Shown here: one piece after another, positions 50,891 to 60,680 of the stretch
How the letters are laid out: the number at the start of each line of letters is the position of its first letter
How positions within the stretch are numbered: the stretch's first letter is position 1
Assembly (NCBI RefSeq): GCF_028621955.1
Contig: NZ_CP117516.1
Coordinates: forward strand, 3,432,001 to 3,496,000
Length of the DNA stretch: 64,000 nucleotides
Source of the DNA: Erythrobacter sp. BLCC-B19
GTDB taxonomy: Bacteria > Pseudomonadota > Alphaproteobacteria > Sphingomonadales > Sphingomonadaceae
Direction of reading: 5' to 3'
Program-made: the position numbers and the translations under genes
Notes under the pieces: generated by a model
The model's input: only the letters and a program-made list of their open reading frames with translations
Told to the model about the DNA's origin: nothing
Database searches by the model: none

Positions 50891-51772
50891 GTGACGCCTT
50901 GGATTGCTCTTGCTGCCGCGCTCGCCGGAGCGGCCGCCCAGACCGCGCCGCCCCCTGCCGCGCCAAGCGATCCGATCATCGTCGAGGGCGAAAGGCCACA
51001 GACCGAGCAGGCGCTCACCGATCTTGCGCGCGACATCGCCGGGAACCCTCGCCCGCGCCGTCCGCTGGCGCGTTTCGAGAGTCCGCTGTGCCTGATGGTC
51101 GCCGCGTCCGACACCGCGCTGGGGCAGGAAATCGCCGAGCGGATCATCGAAAACGCCAGAGCCGCAAGGGTGCCGGTGCGCGGCAAGGGCTGCAGGGCCA
51201 ATGCCCTGCTTGCGCTGTCCGACGATGCGCAGGCCCAGCTGCGCGACGTCAGAGCGAGCGGGCGGCGGCTGTTCGCCGGCCTCAGCCCGCGCGAGATTGA
51301 CGCGGCGCTGGGCGCGCGCGACCCGGTCTATGTGTTCCAGTCGAGCCGGCAGGCATCGAACACGGGCGAGCCGATCGTGAATAGTCCGGAAGCCTTCGGA
51401 TCGGGCGGCATAATCGGGCCGCAGAACAAGATCTGGAGCGCCGGGCGACTGAAGCGCGACATTCGCGAGGATATGCTGGCCGCGCTGGTGGTGGTCGACA
51501 AGGCCGCCGTGGCGGGGCTGACCCCGATCCAGATCGCCGACTATGCCAGCCTGCGCCTGCTCGCCCCGACGGGCGAAGTCGATGTCGCCGAGGCCGGTGC
51601 GCCGCGCACGATCATGACGCTGTTCGTTTCACCGCAGAACGCGCCGCAGACCCTGACCCGCTTTGATCGGGCGTATCTGAAGGCGCTCTATCGTATGCCG
51701 GCCGGATCATTCGCCAGCGAAGTGCTGCGCGCGGCGGTGCTGGATAGCGCGCGCGATGACGACGAGGACTAG
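50891..51772 (+). CDS. Secreted protein of unknown function, second tandem paralogue
   Basis: 293-residue paralogue of the preceding gene, 45 bases downstream. It starts with GTG preceded by AAGGA. A shorter signal peptide ([17 protein letters not shown]) precedes [24 protein letters not shown]. Both cysteines are retained ([23 protein letters not shown]), as are the [20 protein letters not shown] and [23 protein letters not shown] blocks. The region between them (about residues 155-190) is the most divergent, with a glycine-rich insert. The acidic tail ends DDDED. The stop shares CTAG with the convergent miaB stop. Confidence 0.75.
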   Translation: MTPWIALAAALAGAAAQTAPPPAAPSDPIIVEGERPQTEQALTDLARDIAGNPRPRRPLARFESPLCLMVAASDTALGQEIAERIIENARAARVPVRGKGCRANALLALSDDAQAQLRDVRASGRRLFAGLSPREIDAALGARDPVYVFQSSRQASNTGEPIVNSPEAFGSGGIIGPQNKIWSAGRLKRDIREDMLAALVVVDKAAVAGLTPIQIADYASLRLLAPTGEVDVAEAGAPRTIMTLFVSPQNAPQTLTRFDRAYLKALYRMPAGSFASEVLRAAVLDSARDDDED

Positions 51773-53097
51773 AGCACCAGCCCCTTCAGCGAATTCGGCC
51801 CCGCCTCAGCCAGTTCCACCTCGACCAGATCGCCGATGGCGTAATCGCCCCCGAAATGCACGCTCTGGAGCCAGGGCGACTTGCCGAGCCACTGGCCGGG
51901 GTGCCGCCCGGTGCGCTCGACCAGCACTTCGCAGCGCTTGCCGACGCTCGCCTGATTGAAGGCAAGCTGGTGGTGGCCGATGCGCTGCTGCAAGCGCTGG
52001 AGGCGCTCGTCCATGACCTCAGGGGCAATCTGCCCGTCCATCGTCGCGGCAGGGGTGCCCGGGCGCGGCGAATACTTGAAGCTGAAGCACGCGGCGTAGC
52101 GGACTTCATCGACGATGCTCAGCGTATCTTCGAATTCGGCCTCGGTCTCGCCCGGGAAGCCGACGATGAAGTCGCCCGACAGCGCAATATCGGGGCGCAC
52201 AGCGCGGAAGCGCTCGATCAGCATGAGGTAGCTTTCCGCCGTATGCTGGCGGTTCATGGCCTTGAGGATGCGGTCGCTCCCGGCCTGCACGGGCAAGTGC
52301 AGATAGGGCATCAGCTTGGCGACCTCGCCATGCGCGGCGATCAGATCGTCGTCCATGTCGTTGGGGTGGCTGGTGGTGTAGCGGATGCGCGCGAGGCCAT
52401 CGATCCCCGCCAGCACCCGGATCAGCCCGCCCAGCCCCACGCGGCGGCCCTTGTCGTCCTCGCCCGCCCAGGCGTTGACGTTCTGGCCCAGCAGCGTGAT
52501 CTCCTTCGCGCCCGCCTCGACCAGCTTGTGCGCCTCGGCCACAAGGTGCGCGAAGGGCCGCGAGATTTCCGCGCCGCGGGTATAGGGCACCACGCAATAG
52601 GTGCAGAACTTGTCGCAGCCTTCCTGCACGGTGAGGAACGCGCTCGGGCCCCGCTTCTGGCGCGCGGGGAGCGCGTCGAACTTGGCGATGGCCGGCATAT
52701 CGGTATCGGTTGCGCGCTCGCCGTTCGCCGCCTTGTCGAGCATCTCGGGCAGGCGGTGATAGGCCTGCGGGCCGACCACGATGGAGACAGCAGGCGCGCG
52801 CGCCATGATCTCCTCGCCCTCGGCCTGCGCGACGCAGCCTGCGACGGCGATCAGCGGCTTCTTCCCCGCCTCCTCGCCCGCCTTCACCAGACGGCCGATG
52901 TCCGAATAGACCTTCTCGGCGGCCTTTTCGCGGATGTGGCAGGTGTTGAGGATGACGAGATCGGCCTCCTCGCCTTCCGCCGCAGGGGTGATGCCGCGCT
53001 CGCTGAGCAGCTCGCCCATGCGCTCGCCATCATAGACGTTCATCTGGCAGCCGAAGCTCTTGACGCGGTAGGTCTGGGGGGGCGTAGAGGGTTTCAT
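51769..53097 (-). CDS. miaB: tRNA-2-methylthio-N6-isopentenyladenosine synthase MiaB
   Basis: 442-residue radical-SAM methylthiotransferase modifying A37 of UNN-decoding tRNAs. The N-terminal UPF0004 domain supplies Cys17, Cys53 and Cys88 (SFGCQMN; NTCHIRE; AGCVAQ) for one Fe-S cluster. The radical-SAM motif is Cys161-x3-Cys165-x2-Cys168. A C-terminal TRAM domain follows (about 380-442). Start at MKPSTPPQ; the long upstream open frame is unrelated. Separated from its usual downstream neighbour phoH by the two opposing paralogues. Confidence 0.95.
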   Translation of the reverse strand: MKPSTPPQTYRVKSFGCQMNVYDGERMGELLSERGITPAAEGEEADLVILNTCHIREKAAEKVYSDIGRLVKAGEEAGKKPLIAVAGCVAQAEGEEIMARAPAVSIVVGPQAYHRLPEMLDKAANGERATDTDMPAIAKFDALPARQKRGPSAFLTVQEGCDKFCTYCVVPYTRGAEISRPFAHLVAEAHKLVEAGAKEITLLGQNVNAWAGEDDKGRRVGLGGLIRVLAGIDGLARIRYTTSHPNDMDDDLIAAHGEVAKLMPYLHLPVQAGSDRILKAMNRQHTAESYLMLIERFRAVRPDIALSGDFIVGFPGETEAEFEDTLSIVDEVRYAACFSFKYSPRPGTPAATMDGQIAPEVMDERLQRLQQRIGHHQLAFNQASVGKRCEVLVERTGRHPGQWLGKSPWLQSVHFGGDYAIGDLVEVELAEAGPNSLKGLVL

Positions 53098-53158
53098 GAT
53101 CGGGCCGCGCTGTAGCGCCAAGCGTCCGCCCTGCCAAGGCAAGCGCGCGGTTGCGCCG

Positions 53159-54100
53159 CTAATTGCCCTTCCTGGGCTTCTCGGACTTTTTCTCTTCGCG
53201 CGCGACATGGACACAGGGGACCTTCTGGCGGGTCTGGACGCCGGGGTGCGGCTTGTCCTCAGGCCCGCATTCCACCATCGGCTTGGGCACCTTGTTGGCC
53301 TTGACCACCGCGAGCGCATCCGTGCTGCCATAGGCCGCGATCCACGCGATGCAGTCCGCCAGCGGGCGCACCTTGTGCTTGGCGAGGGTGTTCTTCTGCG
53401 GGCCGCAATTGACGGTGTAGACGTCGGCGGCCGGATCGGCGTCGAAGCGCGCGAACCGTCGCAGCACCTCGCCCCTTTCGTTGAACACCATGCGCTGCAC
53501 ATCATTGGTCATCGCATCGCCTTCATAGAAGGGCGAGGTGTTGAACATATAGGCGCGCACTTCGGGGTACTTCACCGAAATCTCGGTCGCCAGCGCCCCG
53601 CCCAGCGAATGGCCGGTGACGATCCACGGCACATCATTGCCGAGCCGCGCCCGCTCGGCATCGAAATAGCGCATGGCGATTTCGATCTGGTCGCTGCGCA
53701 AGGTGCCGTAGAAGATGTCGGTCAGCCCGTCGAAATCGGTGCCGCGAAAGGCGAGAATCCGGGCGATCGGCTTGCGGCCCTCGGTGTTCGCGCTGCCGGG
53801 TTCGAATTGCGCAAACAGCTGGTAATCGAAACCCTTCTTGGCGTCTTCCGGGGCAATATCCAGCCGGGCGATGGGTTCGAGCAGCGGGCCATCATCGGCA
53901 AAGGTGTCGCTGTCGCCAACGTAGGCATTGGTCGCCGCGACCGCATAGGGCCACGCCTCCAGCGCCGCCTCGCGCACGAAGCCGCACCATCCCCCCGGCT
54001 CGAACCGGCAGGGCGAGCGCGACTGCGAGATATCGGGATAGGTGACGCAGCCCGACAGCAGCAATGCTCCCAGCATCGCTGCTGCCACGCGCATGGTCAT
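53159..54100 (-). CDS. Lipase class 3-like lipoprotein
   Basis: 313-residue alpha/beta-hydrolase with a lipoprotein signal (GALLLSGC, lipid-bearing Cys18). The nucleophile elbow is GHSLGG with Ser165, preceded by [13 protein letters not shown] supplying the oxyanion region, as in the Lipase_3 family. The C-terminal tail is basic ([12 protein letters not shown]). Esterase or phospholipase activity in the envelope is plausible; the substrate is unknown. It lies 17 bases downstream of the cyclophilin gene on the same strand. Confidence 0.78.
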   Translation of the reverse strand: MTMRVAAAMLGALLLSGCVTYPDISQSRSPCRFEPGGWCGFVREAALEAWPYAVAATNAYVGDSDTFADDGPLLEPIARLDIAPEDAKKGFDYQLFAQFEPGSANTEGRKPIARILAFRGTDFDGLTDIFYGTLRSDQIEIAMRYFDAERARLGNDVPWIVTGHSLGGALATEISVKYPEVRAYMFNTSPFYEGDAMTNDVQRMVFNERGEVLRRFARFDADPAADVYTVNCGPQKNTLAKHKVRPLADCIAWIAAYGSTDALAVVKANKVPKPMVECGPEDKPHPGVQTRQKVPCVHVAREEKKSEKPRKGN

Positions 54101-54117
54101 GGCCCGTGCCGCTCGGC

Positions 54118-54579
54118 TCAGGCGACTGTCGCCTTGATGATCTTGCCCGGATTGCGCGGCGGTTCGCCCTTGGGGAGCGCGTGGACGTGTTCCATCCCGC
54201 TCTCGACCTTGCCCCACACGGTGTACTGCTTGTCGAGGAAGCGCGCGTCGTCGATGCAGATGAAGAACTGCGAATTGGCGCTGTCCGGGTGGCCGGCGCG
54301 GGCCATCGAGCAGGTGCCTTCGACGTGGGGTTCGGCGTTGAATTCGGCCTTGAGGTCGGGCTTGTCGCTGCCGCCCATGCCGGTGCCGGTCGGATCGCCG
54401 CCCTGCGCCATGAAGCGATCGATCACGCGGTGGAAGATCACCCCGTCATAGAAGCCTTCGCTCGCCAGTTCGGTGATGCGCGCGACGTGGCCGGGGGCAA
54501 GGTCGGGGCGCAGCTTGATCACGACGTCCTTGGGTTCGCCATCGCCGGTGTCGAGGGTGAAGGTGAGGGTTTCGGCCAT
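54118..54579 (-). CDS. Peptidyl-prolyl cis-trans isomerase, cyclophilin type
   Basis: 153-residue cyclophilin without signal peptide, hence cytosolic. FYDGVIFHRVIDRFMAQGGDPTGTG and MARAGHPDSANSQFFI carry the active-site arginine, Phe and Gln and the substrate groove. Start at MAETLTF with AGGAG upstream; the long open frame further upstream is antisense to mgtE. Followed after 17 bases by the lipase-like gene. Confidence 0.92.
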   Translation of the reverse strand: MAETLTFTLDTGDGEPKDVVIKLRPDLAPGHVARITELASEGFYDGVIFHRVIDRFMAQGGDPTGTGMGGSDKPDLKAEFNAEPHVEGTCSMARAGHPDSANSQFFICIDDARFLDKQYTVWGKVESGMEHVHALPKGEPPRNPGKIIKATVA

Positions 54580-54681
54580 TTTCGGGTTCTCCTGCGTGAA
54601 TTTGCCCGCGCTTTTAGCAGCCAATCCGCCCCTGTCACCCTCTGCCCTTGCTTTTGCGCCCTCCCCGCCTAAACCGCCTGC

Positions 54682-56130
54682 ATGGCCGACGATCTGACCC
54701 CTGATGACGATCTGCTGATCGCCGATAGCGGTGAGGTTGAAGTGCGCCCGGACGACCGGGTGGACGATGAACGCCATGACGAGGAAAACCGCCTCAAGCC
54801 CAGCTTCGTCAGCGCCGTGCACGATGCGCTTGAAGCAGGCGACAAGGGCGCGGTCTATGATCTGGTCGAGCCGCTCCACGCGGCCGACATCGCCGACCTG
54901 ATCGAACTGCTCGAACGTTCCGAGCGCGCAGTGCTTGCCCGCACGATCACCGATCTGATGACCAGCGACGTGATCGCGGAACTCAACGATTACGTGCGCG
55001 AAGACCTGATGGAAGCCCTGCCCGCGCAGGCGGTCGCCACCATCGCCGAACAGCTCGACACCGACGATGCGGTGCAGTTGATCGAGGATCTGGACGAGGC
55101 CGATCAGCGCGCGGTCATCGCCGAGCTCGAGCCGGAAACGCGCGAGGCGGTCTCCTCCGCGCTCGCCTACCCCGAGGAGACCGCCGGACGACTGATGAGC
55201 CGGCACTTCGTGGCGGTGCCCGAACATCTCACCGTCGGCGACCTCATCGATTACCTGCGCGAAGACGGCGATCTCGAGCATGACTTCTTCGAAGTCTTCG
55301 TGATCGACGAGCGGCACCATCCGGTCGGCACCTGCGCGCTTTCGTGGATTCTCACCACGCCGCGCAGCGTCAAGCTGACCGACGTGATGAAGCGCGACCA
55401 GACCCTGATTCCCGTCACGATGGATCAGGAAGAAGCCGCACTGATGTTCCAGAAATACGCGCTGATCTCGGCCGCGGTGGTGGATGAAAGCGGGCGGCTG
55501 GTCGGGCAGATGACGGTCGACGACATCGTCCACATCATCTCCGAAGAGGCGGGCGAAGACGCGCTGCTGCTGTCAGGGGCAGGCGATGGCGACATTAACG
55601 AGCCGATCCGCGAGGCCTATACCGCGCGCGTGCGCTGGCTGATCGCCAATCTCGGGACGGCGGTGGTCGCCTCCTCGATCATCGCCTTCTTCGGCGCGGC
55701 GATCGAGCAGCTGGTGGCGCTCGCGGTGCTCATGCCGATTGTTGCAAGCATCGGCGGCAATGCGGGGACGCAGACCATGGCCGTGGCGGTGCGCGCGATC
55801 GCGACCAACCAGCTGACCCGTTCCAACACGCGGCGCATCCTGTGGCGCGAGTTTCGGGTGGCGCTGCTCAACGGCGGCACCATTGCAGCGCTGATCGGGC
55901 TGGCGGCGGGCCTGCTGTTCACCCCGATGATGGGCGTGGTGATCGCGCTCGCCATGATCATCAACATCGCGATTGCAGGCCTCGCCGGCGTGCTGGTGCC
56001 AGTGATCTTCGAGCGGCTCGATCAGGACCCGGCGGTCGCCTCCTCGGTGTTCGTCACGATGATTACCGATTCGATGGGCTTCTTTGCCTTCTTAGGTTTG
56101 GCAGTGGCGCTGGGTCTGGCCACCTTCTAG
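54682..56130 (+). CDS. mgtE: Magnesium transporter MgtE
   Basis: 482-residue Mg2+ channel. An acidic N-terminal segment (1-40) is followed by the MgtE N domain of helical repeats (about 45-150) and a CBS pair (about 160-290; PEETAGRLMSRHFVAVPEHLTV). Five membrane helices occupy residues 330-482, with the selectivity region LMPIVASIGGNAGTQTMAVAVRA. Normal for the family. Divergent from the cyclophilin gene; no M-box-like leader is seen in the 102-base gap. Confidence 0.93.
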   Translation: MADDLTPDDDLLIADSGEVEVRPDDRVDDERHDEENRLKPSFVSAVHDALEAGDKGAVYDLVEPLHAADIADLIELLERSERAVLARTITDLMTSDVIAELNDYVREDLMEALPAQAVATIAEQLDTDDAVQLIEDLDEADQRAVIAELEPETREAVSSALAYPEETAGRLMSRHFVAVPEHLTVGDLIDYLREDGDLEHDFFEVFVIDERHHPVGTCALSWILTTPRSVKLTDVMKRDQTLIPVTMDQEEAALMFQKYALISAAVVDESGRLVGQMTVDDIVHIISEEAGEDALLLSGAGDGDINEPIREAYTARVRWLIANLGTAVVASSIIAFFGAAIEQLVALAVLMPIVASIGGNAGTQTMAVAVRAIATNQLTRSNTRRILWREFRVALLNGGTIAALIGLAAGLLFTPMMGVVIALAMIINIAIAGLAGVLVPVIFERLDQDPAVASSVFVTMITDSMGFFAFLGLAVALGLATF

Positions 56131-56158
56131 CCTCCTCCCAAACACAAGGGAGAGAGTG

Positions 56159-56917
56159 ATGGCAGGACGGGTGAGCGGCAAGGTGGTGCTGCTGACGGGC
56201 GGCGCGATGGGTCTGGGCAAGGCGGCGGCGAAGGCGCTGCTGGCCGAAGGAGCCACCGTCATCATCACCGATATCGACGAGGCCGCAGGCCGCGCCACGG
56301 CAGCCGAACTGGGCTGCGGCTACATCCATCAGGACGTGACCGACTGGGCGCGCTGGCAGGCGGTGATCGCCGAGGTCGAGGCCAGTCACGGGCGGCTCGA
56401 TGTGCTGGTGAACAACGCCGCGATCACCGTCTTCGGCTCCATCGCCGACATCAGCCCGGAGGACTTCCGCCGCTGCTACACCGTCGATGTCGATTCGATC
56501 TTCATGGGCTGCAAGGCGGCGATCCCCTTGATGGCGAAAGGCGGCGGGGGTTCGATCGTCAACTTCTCGTCTGCGGCGGGCAACAAGCCTTCGCCCGACC
56601 TTGCCGCCTACAACTCGGCCAAGGCCGCGGTGGTGACGCTGACCAAGTCCATCGCGCTCTATTGTGCGCGCGAGAAGAACGGCGTGCGGGTCAATTCCGT
56701 GCAGCCGGGCACGATCCTCACGCCCAATGTCGAAAGCGTCATCGCGGGCACCCCCGATCCCGACGCCACCCGCGCGGCCTTCAGCATCGCCCAGCCCATC
56801 GGGCGCATGGGCGAGGTCGAGGATATTGCGCATCTGGTGGTCTATCTCGCCAGCGACGAGAGCAAGTTTGCCACCGGCGCGCCCTTCATTGTGGACGGCG
56901 GCCTCTCCATCGCTTGA
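56159..56917 (+). CDS. Short-chain dehydrogenase/reductase
   Basis: 252-residue classical SDR. The cofactor motif TGGAMGLG (13-20), NNAA (86-89), catalytic Ser138, Tyr151 and Lys155 (YNSAK), and C-terminal GAPFIVDGGLSIA are all present. Asp38 at the end of beta-2 favours NAD(H). It probably oxidises or reduces a secondary alcohol or ketone. I use the ATG at 56159; a GTG one codon earlier is also possible. The gap to the DUF1489 gene is 30 bases. Confidence 0.88.
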   Translation: MAGRVSGKVVLLTGGAMGLGKAAAKALLAEGATVIITDIDEAAGRATAAELGCGYIHQDVTDWARWQAVIAEVEASHGRLDVLVNNAAITVFGSIADISPEDFRRCYTVDVDSIFMGCKAAIPLMAKGGGGSIVNFSSAAGNKPSPDLAAYNSAKAAVVTLTKSIALYCAREKNGVRVNSVQPGTILTPNVESVIAGTPDPDATRAAFSIAQPIGRMGEVEDIAHLVVYLASDESKFATGAPFIVDGGLSIA

Positions 56918-56947
56918 TCGCGGGGCGCATTGCCCCACATTGGTGCC

Positions 56948-57340
56948 ATGCCTCTCCACCTCACCAAGATCGCCTTCGGGGCGAAGTCCTATGCGCATCT
57001 CGAAAGCTGGTATCGGGGGCGCGGGGCGATTGCGCTGACCACCCGCAACCGCCCGACCCGGCACGAGGAATGCGTCGGCGGATCGCTCTACTGGATCATC
57101 AACCACGCGATTGTGGCGCGCTCGCCCATTCTCGGCTTCGAGAAGACCGAGGACGGGCGCTGGGACATTGTGCTGGAGCCCAAGTTGATCCGCGTCCACA
57201 CCCAGCCCAAGCGCGCGCATCAGGGCTGGCGTTATCTCACCGAGGACAAAGCCCCACGCGATGTGGCCGAGGGCGAGGATATCGGCGACGCGCTGCCGGG
57301 CAAGCTTGCCATGAAGCTTGAGCGGCTGGGCCTGGTCTGA
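56948..57340 (+). CDS. DUF1489 family protein
   Basis: 130-residue cytosolic protein of the DUF1489 family found in alphaproteobacteria; function unknown. The pattern LHLTKIAFGA...LESWYRGRG, ECVGGSLYWIINHAIVARSPILGF and QGWRYL is characteristic. Start at MPLHLTK; an in-frame start six codons earlier lacks similarity. Lies between an SDR and a sensor kinase with no evident link to either. Confidence 0.82.
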   Translation: MPLHLTKIAFGAKSYAHLESWYRGRGAIALTTRNRPTRHEECVGGSLYWIINHAIVARSPILGFEKTEDGRWDIVLEPKLIRVHTQPKRAHQGWRYLTEDKAPRDVAEGEDIGDALPGKLAMKLERLGLV

Positions 57341-57369
57341 CGCGCCCATCCCCTGTTCCGGGGGGCGCG
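57341..57369 (+). terminator. Hairpin after DUF1489
   Basis: CGCGCC (57341-57346) and GGCGCG (57364-57369) enclose a CCCC/GGGG inner stem (57350-57353 and 57360-57363), with CAT bulged. It starts directly after the stop codon. There is no T-run, so termination is uncertain. Confidence 0.35.
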
Positions 57370-57430
57370 CGCCGCGCTGCGGGATGCTAATTCCGGTTGC
57401 CATGGGGCACCATCGCGCAACACATAGGCC

Positions 57431-59356
57431 ATGATCGAAAATGGCCGCCTGACCACGCCTGCCGCGCGCCTTGTGGTGCTGGTGCTGGCGGGCGTCGTGC
57501 TGGCAGGCGGACTGCTGGCGGCGATGCTGCAACCGGCACAGCCGCCCTATTGGACGCTCGCCAATCTGCGCCCGCTGGCTGATCTGCCTGCGGGCTTCTG
57601 GGTATCGTGGGCAGTGGGGCTTGGGGCGTGGCTGGTCTCAGCCTGGGTCTTCGCGCTGCGCCCGCAAGACTGCGCGATCCGGCTGTTCGCGCTGTCGGGC
57701 GCGATGACGCTGGCCTTCACCTTCGCTGGCAGTTTCTCCGCGCTTGCCCTGCCCTTGGGCGAGGCTGCGCTTGTCGCGGCTGCCCGGATCAACGCCGCGG
57801 GCGCATCGGGCTTCGGCATCGCGATCATCGCGCTGTTTGCGACCTACCCTGCGCCGCTTCCCGGTGCCCGGCTCCTTCAGGCAGCCGCGCTGCTCGGGTT
57901 CGGCGGCTGGACGCTCGCGATCCTCGTCGGCCCGCCCGAAGGGCTGGGCGCGGTGCAGGCGATCACCTTCTTCGAAATGGTCGCGATCCTCGCGCTGGCC
58001 CTCGCCCAGGCGGTGCGCCCGTGGCGCGATCCGGGCAAGCGGGCCATCGCCGTGTGGCTGGGGCTGTCGGTGCTGATCGGTGCGGGGCCGTTCATCGGGC
58101 TGGTCGCAACCCCGCTGACCTTCGGCTTCGACGCGCTGATGGACGAGAACCTCGCCTTTGCCTCGTTCCTGCTGTTCTACATCGGCATCGCCATCGGGCT
58201 GATGCGCTATCGCCTGTTCGACCTTGGCACCTGGGCTTACGGCCTGCTGTTCTATGCGCTGGCGGGCGCGGGGCTGATGCTGTTCGACCTCGCGCTGATC
58301 AGCGTGCTCGCCGTCTCGCCCGCGACCGCCTTTGCCGCGACATTGGGGCTGGTGGCGGTCAGCTGGCTGCCCTTGCGCGACTGGGTGTGGAGCCGGGTCA
58401 TGCGCCGCCGTCAGGTCGACGAGGCCGCGATCTTTGCCGGCGTGGCGCAGGCGGTGTTGATGCCCACGCCCGAAGCCCGCGCCGCCGCATGGCGCGCGCT
58501 GGTGGCGGACATCTTCTCCCCGCTCGACTTGGCCGAGGGCGAGGCACAGCTTGCCGCCGTGCGGCTGGGAGAGGATGGCAAGCAGCTCGACCTGCCCCCC
58601 GCGCTCGGCGCGCCCGCGCTGGCGCTGCGCTTCAAGCAGAAGGGCCAGGCGCTGTTCACCCGCCGCGACGAGGCGCTTGCGCAGCAGCTCGTCAGCCTTG
58701 CCGAACTGGTCGAGAGCAGCCGCTCGGCCTATGATCAGGGGGTCAATCAGGAACGCCTCAGGATCGCGCGCGACATCCACGACAATATCGGCGCGCAGCT
58801 GATGCAGGCGCTCCATTCGGACGAGGCGGGCCGCAAGGACGCGATGATCCGCAACACGCTCGCTGACCTGCGCGAGATCATCAACAATTCGCAAGGGGCC
58901 GAATTGCCGCTCGAAGCGCTGCTCGCAGACCTGCGTGCCGAAGCGGGCGAGCGGCTGGAGGCGCACGGGATTGTGCTTGATTGGGAAGGCGAGGTTCCCG
59001 AAGGTCTCAGCCTCTCCAAGCCCGAGGTGCATTCGCTGCGCTCGGCGATCCGTGAGGCGACCAGCAATGTGATCAAGCATTCGGGCGCGGGGTGGATGCG
59101 GATAGCGGTCAGCGTCGATGGCGCCGCCATCGCGCTCGCGATCAGCGACGATGGCTGCGGCTTTGCCGACACGGCCTGTGCCAGCGGCGGCGGCAGCGGG
59201 CATGGCATCGCCAATATGCGCACGCGGTTTGTCAGCATGGGCGGGGAATTCGCCATTGCCTCGCACGGGGCCGGCACCGCGATCACCGCGCGCCTGCCGC
59301 TCGGCCGCGCCAGCGCCGCACCCGTGCGCGGGCGGCCGCGGATGGTGGGCACATGA
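57431..59356 (+). CDS. NarL-type sensor histidine kinase with multi-helix membrane domain
   Basis: 641-residue kinase. About eight hydrophobic helices fill residues 15-320 with no obvious periplasmic loop domain, so it may sense a membrane or small hydrophobic signal. A GAF-like cytoplasmic region (about 330-425) is followed by the HisKA_3 phosphoacceptor DIHDNIGAQL (His near 449), and an HATPase domain with IREATSNVIKHSGAG and SDDGCGF motifs up to about 625. Its stop overlaps the response-regulator start (ATGA), fixing the partner. The stimulus is unknown. Confidence 0.85.
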   Translation: MIENGRLTTPAARLVVLVLAGVVLAGGLLAAMLQPAQPPYWTLANLRPLADLPAGFWVSWAVGLGAWLVSAWVFALRPQDCAIRLFALSGAMTLAFTFAGSFSALALPLGEAALVAAARINAAGASGFGIAIIALFATYPAPLPGARLLQAAALLGFGGWTLAILVGPPEGLGAVQAITFFEMVAILALALAQAVRPWRDPGKRAIAVWLGLSVLIGAGPFIGLVATPLTFGFDALMDENLAFASFLLFYIGIAIGLMRYRLFDLGTWAYGLLFYALAGAGLMLFDLALISVLAVSPATAFAATLGLVAVSWLPLRDWVWSRVMRRRQVDEAAIFAGVAQAVLMPTPEARAAAWRALVADIFSPLDLAEGEAQLAAVRLGEDGKQLDLPPALGAPALALRFKQKGQALFTRRDEALAQQLVSLAELVESSRSAYDQGVNQERLRIARDIHDNIGAQLMQALHSDEAGRKDAMIRNTLADLREIINNSQGAELPLEALLADLRAEAGERLEAHGIVLDWEGEVPEGLSLSKPEVHSLRSAIREATSNVIKHSGAGWMRIAVSVDGAAIALAISDDGCGFADTACASGGGSGHGIANMRTRFVSMGGEFAIASHGAGTAITARLPLGRASAAPVRGRPRMVGT

Positions 59357-60000
59357 GCATCGGGCGCGTCCTCATCCTCGAAGACCTTGCCGAGACGCGG
59401 CGCTGGCTCGCCGGGATCGTGCGCGAGGCCTTTCCGGGCTGCACCATCACCGAGGCGAGCGCGGTGCGCGAGGGGCTGGCAGCCGCGCGCGGCGGGGGGC
59501 ATGATCTGGCGCTGATCGATCTTGCCCTGCCCGACGGATCGGGCCTCGAGGTGGTGCGGATGCTGCGGCGGCACGACCCGGAAGCGCTGGTGGTGGTCGC
59601 AACCGTGATGGGCGACGATGCCTCGATCATCGCCGCGATTTCCGCCGGCGCGCATGGCTATCTGCTGAAGGACAGCCCCGCCGATCTGTTCGTCACTCAA
59701 CTGACCCAGCTGCGCAGCGGTTACCCTGCGCTCTCGCCGTCAGTGGCGCGGCTGATGATGCAGCATTTCGCCACCACCGCCTTTGTGCCGGATGAAGACG
59801 CAGGCCTGCTGACCCCGCGCGAGGCCGAGGTGCTGTCGCTGGTGGCGCGCGGATTGCGCAATTCGGAGGTCGCCGACAAGCTGGGGCTGACCCAGCACAC
59901 GGTCGCAGGCTATATCAAGGCGATCTACGCCAAGCTCGGCATCTCCAACCGCGCCGAGGCAGCACGGCGCGCGGCGCGGCTGGGGCTGACCGAGATCTAG
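59353..60000 (+). CDS. NarL/FixJ-family response regulator
   Basis: 215-residue DNA-binding regulator. Receiver domain residues 1-120 with phosphoacceptor Asp56 (ALIDLALPDGSG), Thr84 and Lys106 (YLLKDSP). The LuxR-type helix-turn-helix is at about 153-210 (LTPREAEVLSLVARGLRNSEVADKLGL). It overlaps the sensor-kinase gene by four bases and is its cognate regulator. The stop shares CTAG with the convergent DsbA-like gene. Confidence 0.9.
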   Translation: MSIGRVLILEDLAETRRWLAGIVREAFPGCTITEASAVREGLAAARGGGHDLALIDLALPDGSGLEVVRMLRRHDPEALVVVATVMGDDASIIAAISAGAHGYLLKDSPADLFVTQLTQLRSGYPALSPSVARLMMQHFATTAFVPDEDAGLLTPREAEVLSLVARGLRNSEVADKLGLTQHTVAGYIKAIYAKLGISNRAEAARRAARLGLTEI

Positions 60001-60680
60001 CCAGCCGCCGCGGTCTTCTCGGCCACCCGGCGCAGCACGTTGACGTAGGTTTCCGGCCCTTGCGCGCCGGGGATCAGGAACTTGCCGTTCACCACCATCG
60101 CCGGCACGCCCGAGATGTTCATGTCCCACGCCTGAGCCTCTTCGGCGATCACGCGGGCTTCAAGCGCGGGATCGTCCAGCGCGGCCTTGGCGGCTTCGCG
60201 GTGCAGGCCGACGGCGGCAGCGATGTCGAGCAGAACCGTCCTGTCGCCGAGATTGCGGCGCTCGTTGAAATGGGCGCGGAACAGCGCCAGCTTCAGCGCG
60301 GTCTGCACGTGCGGCCCGGCCTCTTCCAAGGCCAGTGCCAGCAGCTTGTGGCAATCGCGGGTGTTCCACATCATCGCGGGCGGAGCCTCACCCTCGCCCT
60401 CCCACGAGAGCGAAACGCCTGCCCCTTCGGCGATTGTCTTCATCTGCCCCCGGATACGCGCGCCCTCTTCGGCGGGGCGGCGATACTTGCGTTGCAGATG
60501 GGCTTCCTGCTCCTCGCCCCCGGCCGGCATATCGGGGTTGAGTTCGAACGGCCGCCAGCGGATCTCCGCCGCGATCTCGCCATCCAGCTCGCGCAGCGCC
60601 TTGGTCAGCTGGCCATAGCCGATCAGGCACCAGGGGCACATGACGTCCGACCAGATGTCGATGGTGAGGTGCCGGGTCAT
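59997..60680 (-). CDS. DsbA-family (FrnE-like) thiol oxidoreductase
   Basis: 227-residue thioredoxin-fold protein of the FrnE/2-hydroxychromene-2-carboxylate isomerase-like DsbA group. The redox motif CPWC (Cys15, Cys18) and the cis-proline loop SGVPAMVVNGKFLIPGAQ are present. No signal peptide, so cytosolic. Start at MTRHLTIDIW, whose ATG overlaps the nudC stop by four bases. It may act in disulfide handling during oxidative stress. Confidence 0.85.
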   Translation of the reverse strand: MTRHLTIDIWSDVMCPWCLIGYGQLTKALRELDGEIAAEIRWRPFELNPDMPAGGEEQEAHLQRKYRRPAEEGARIRGQMKTIAEGAGVSLSWEGEGEAPPAMMWNTRDCHKLLALALEEAGPHVQTALKLALFRAHFNERRNLGDRTVLLDIAAAVGLHREAAKAALDDPALEARVIAEEAQAWDMNISGVPAMVVNGKFLIPGAQGPETYVNVLRRVAEKTAAAG

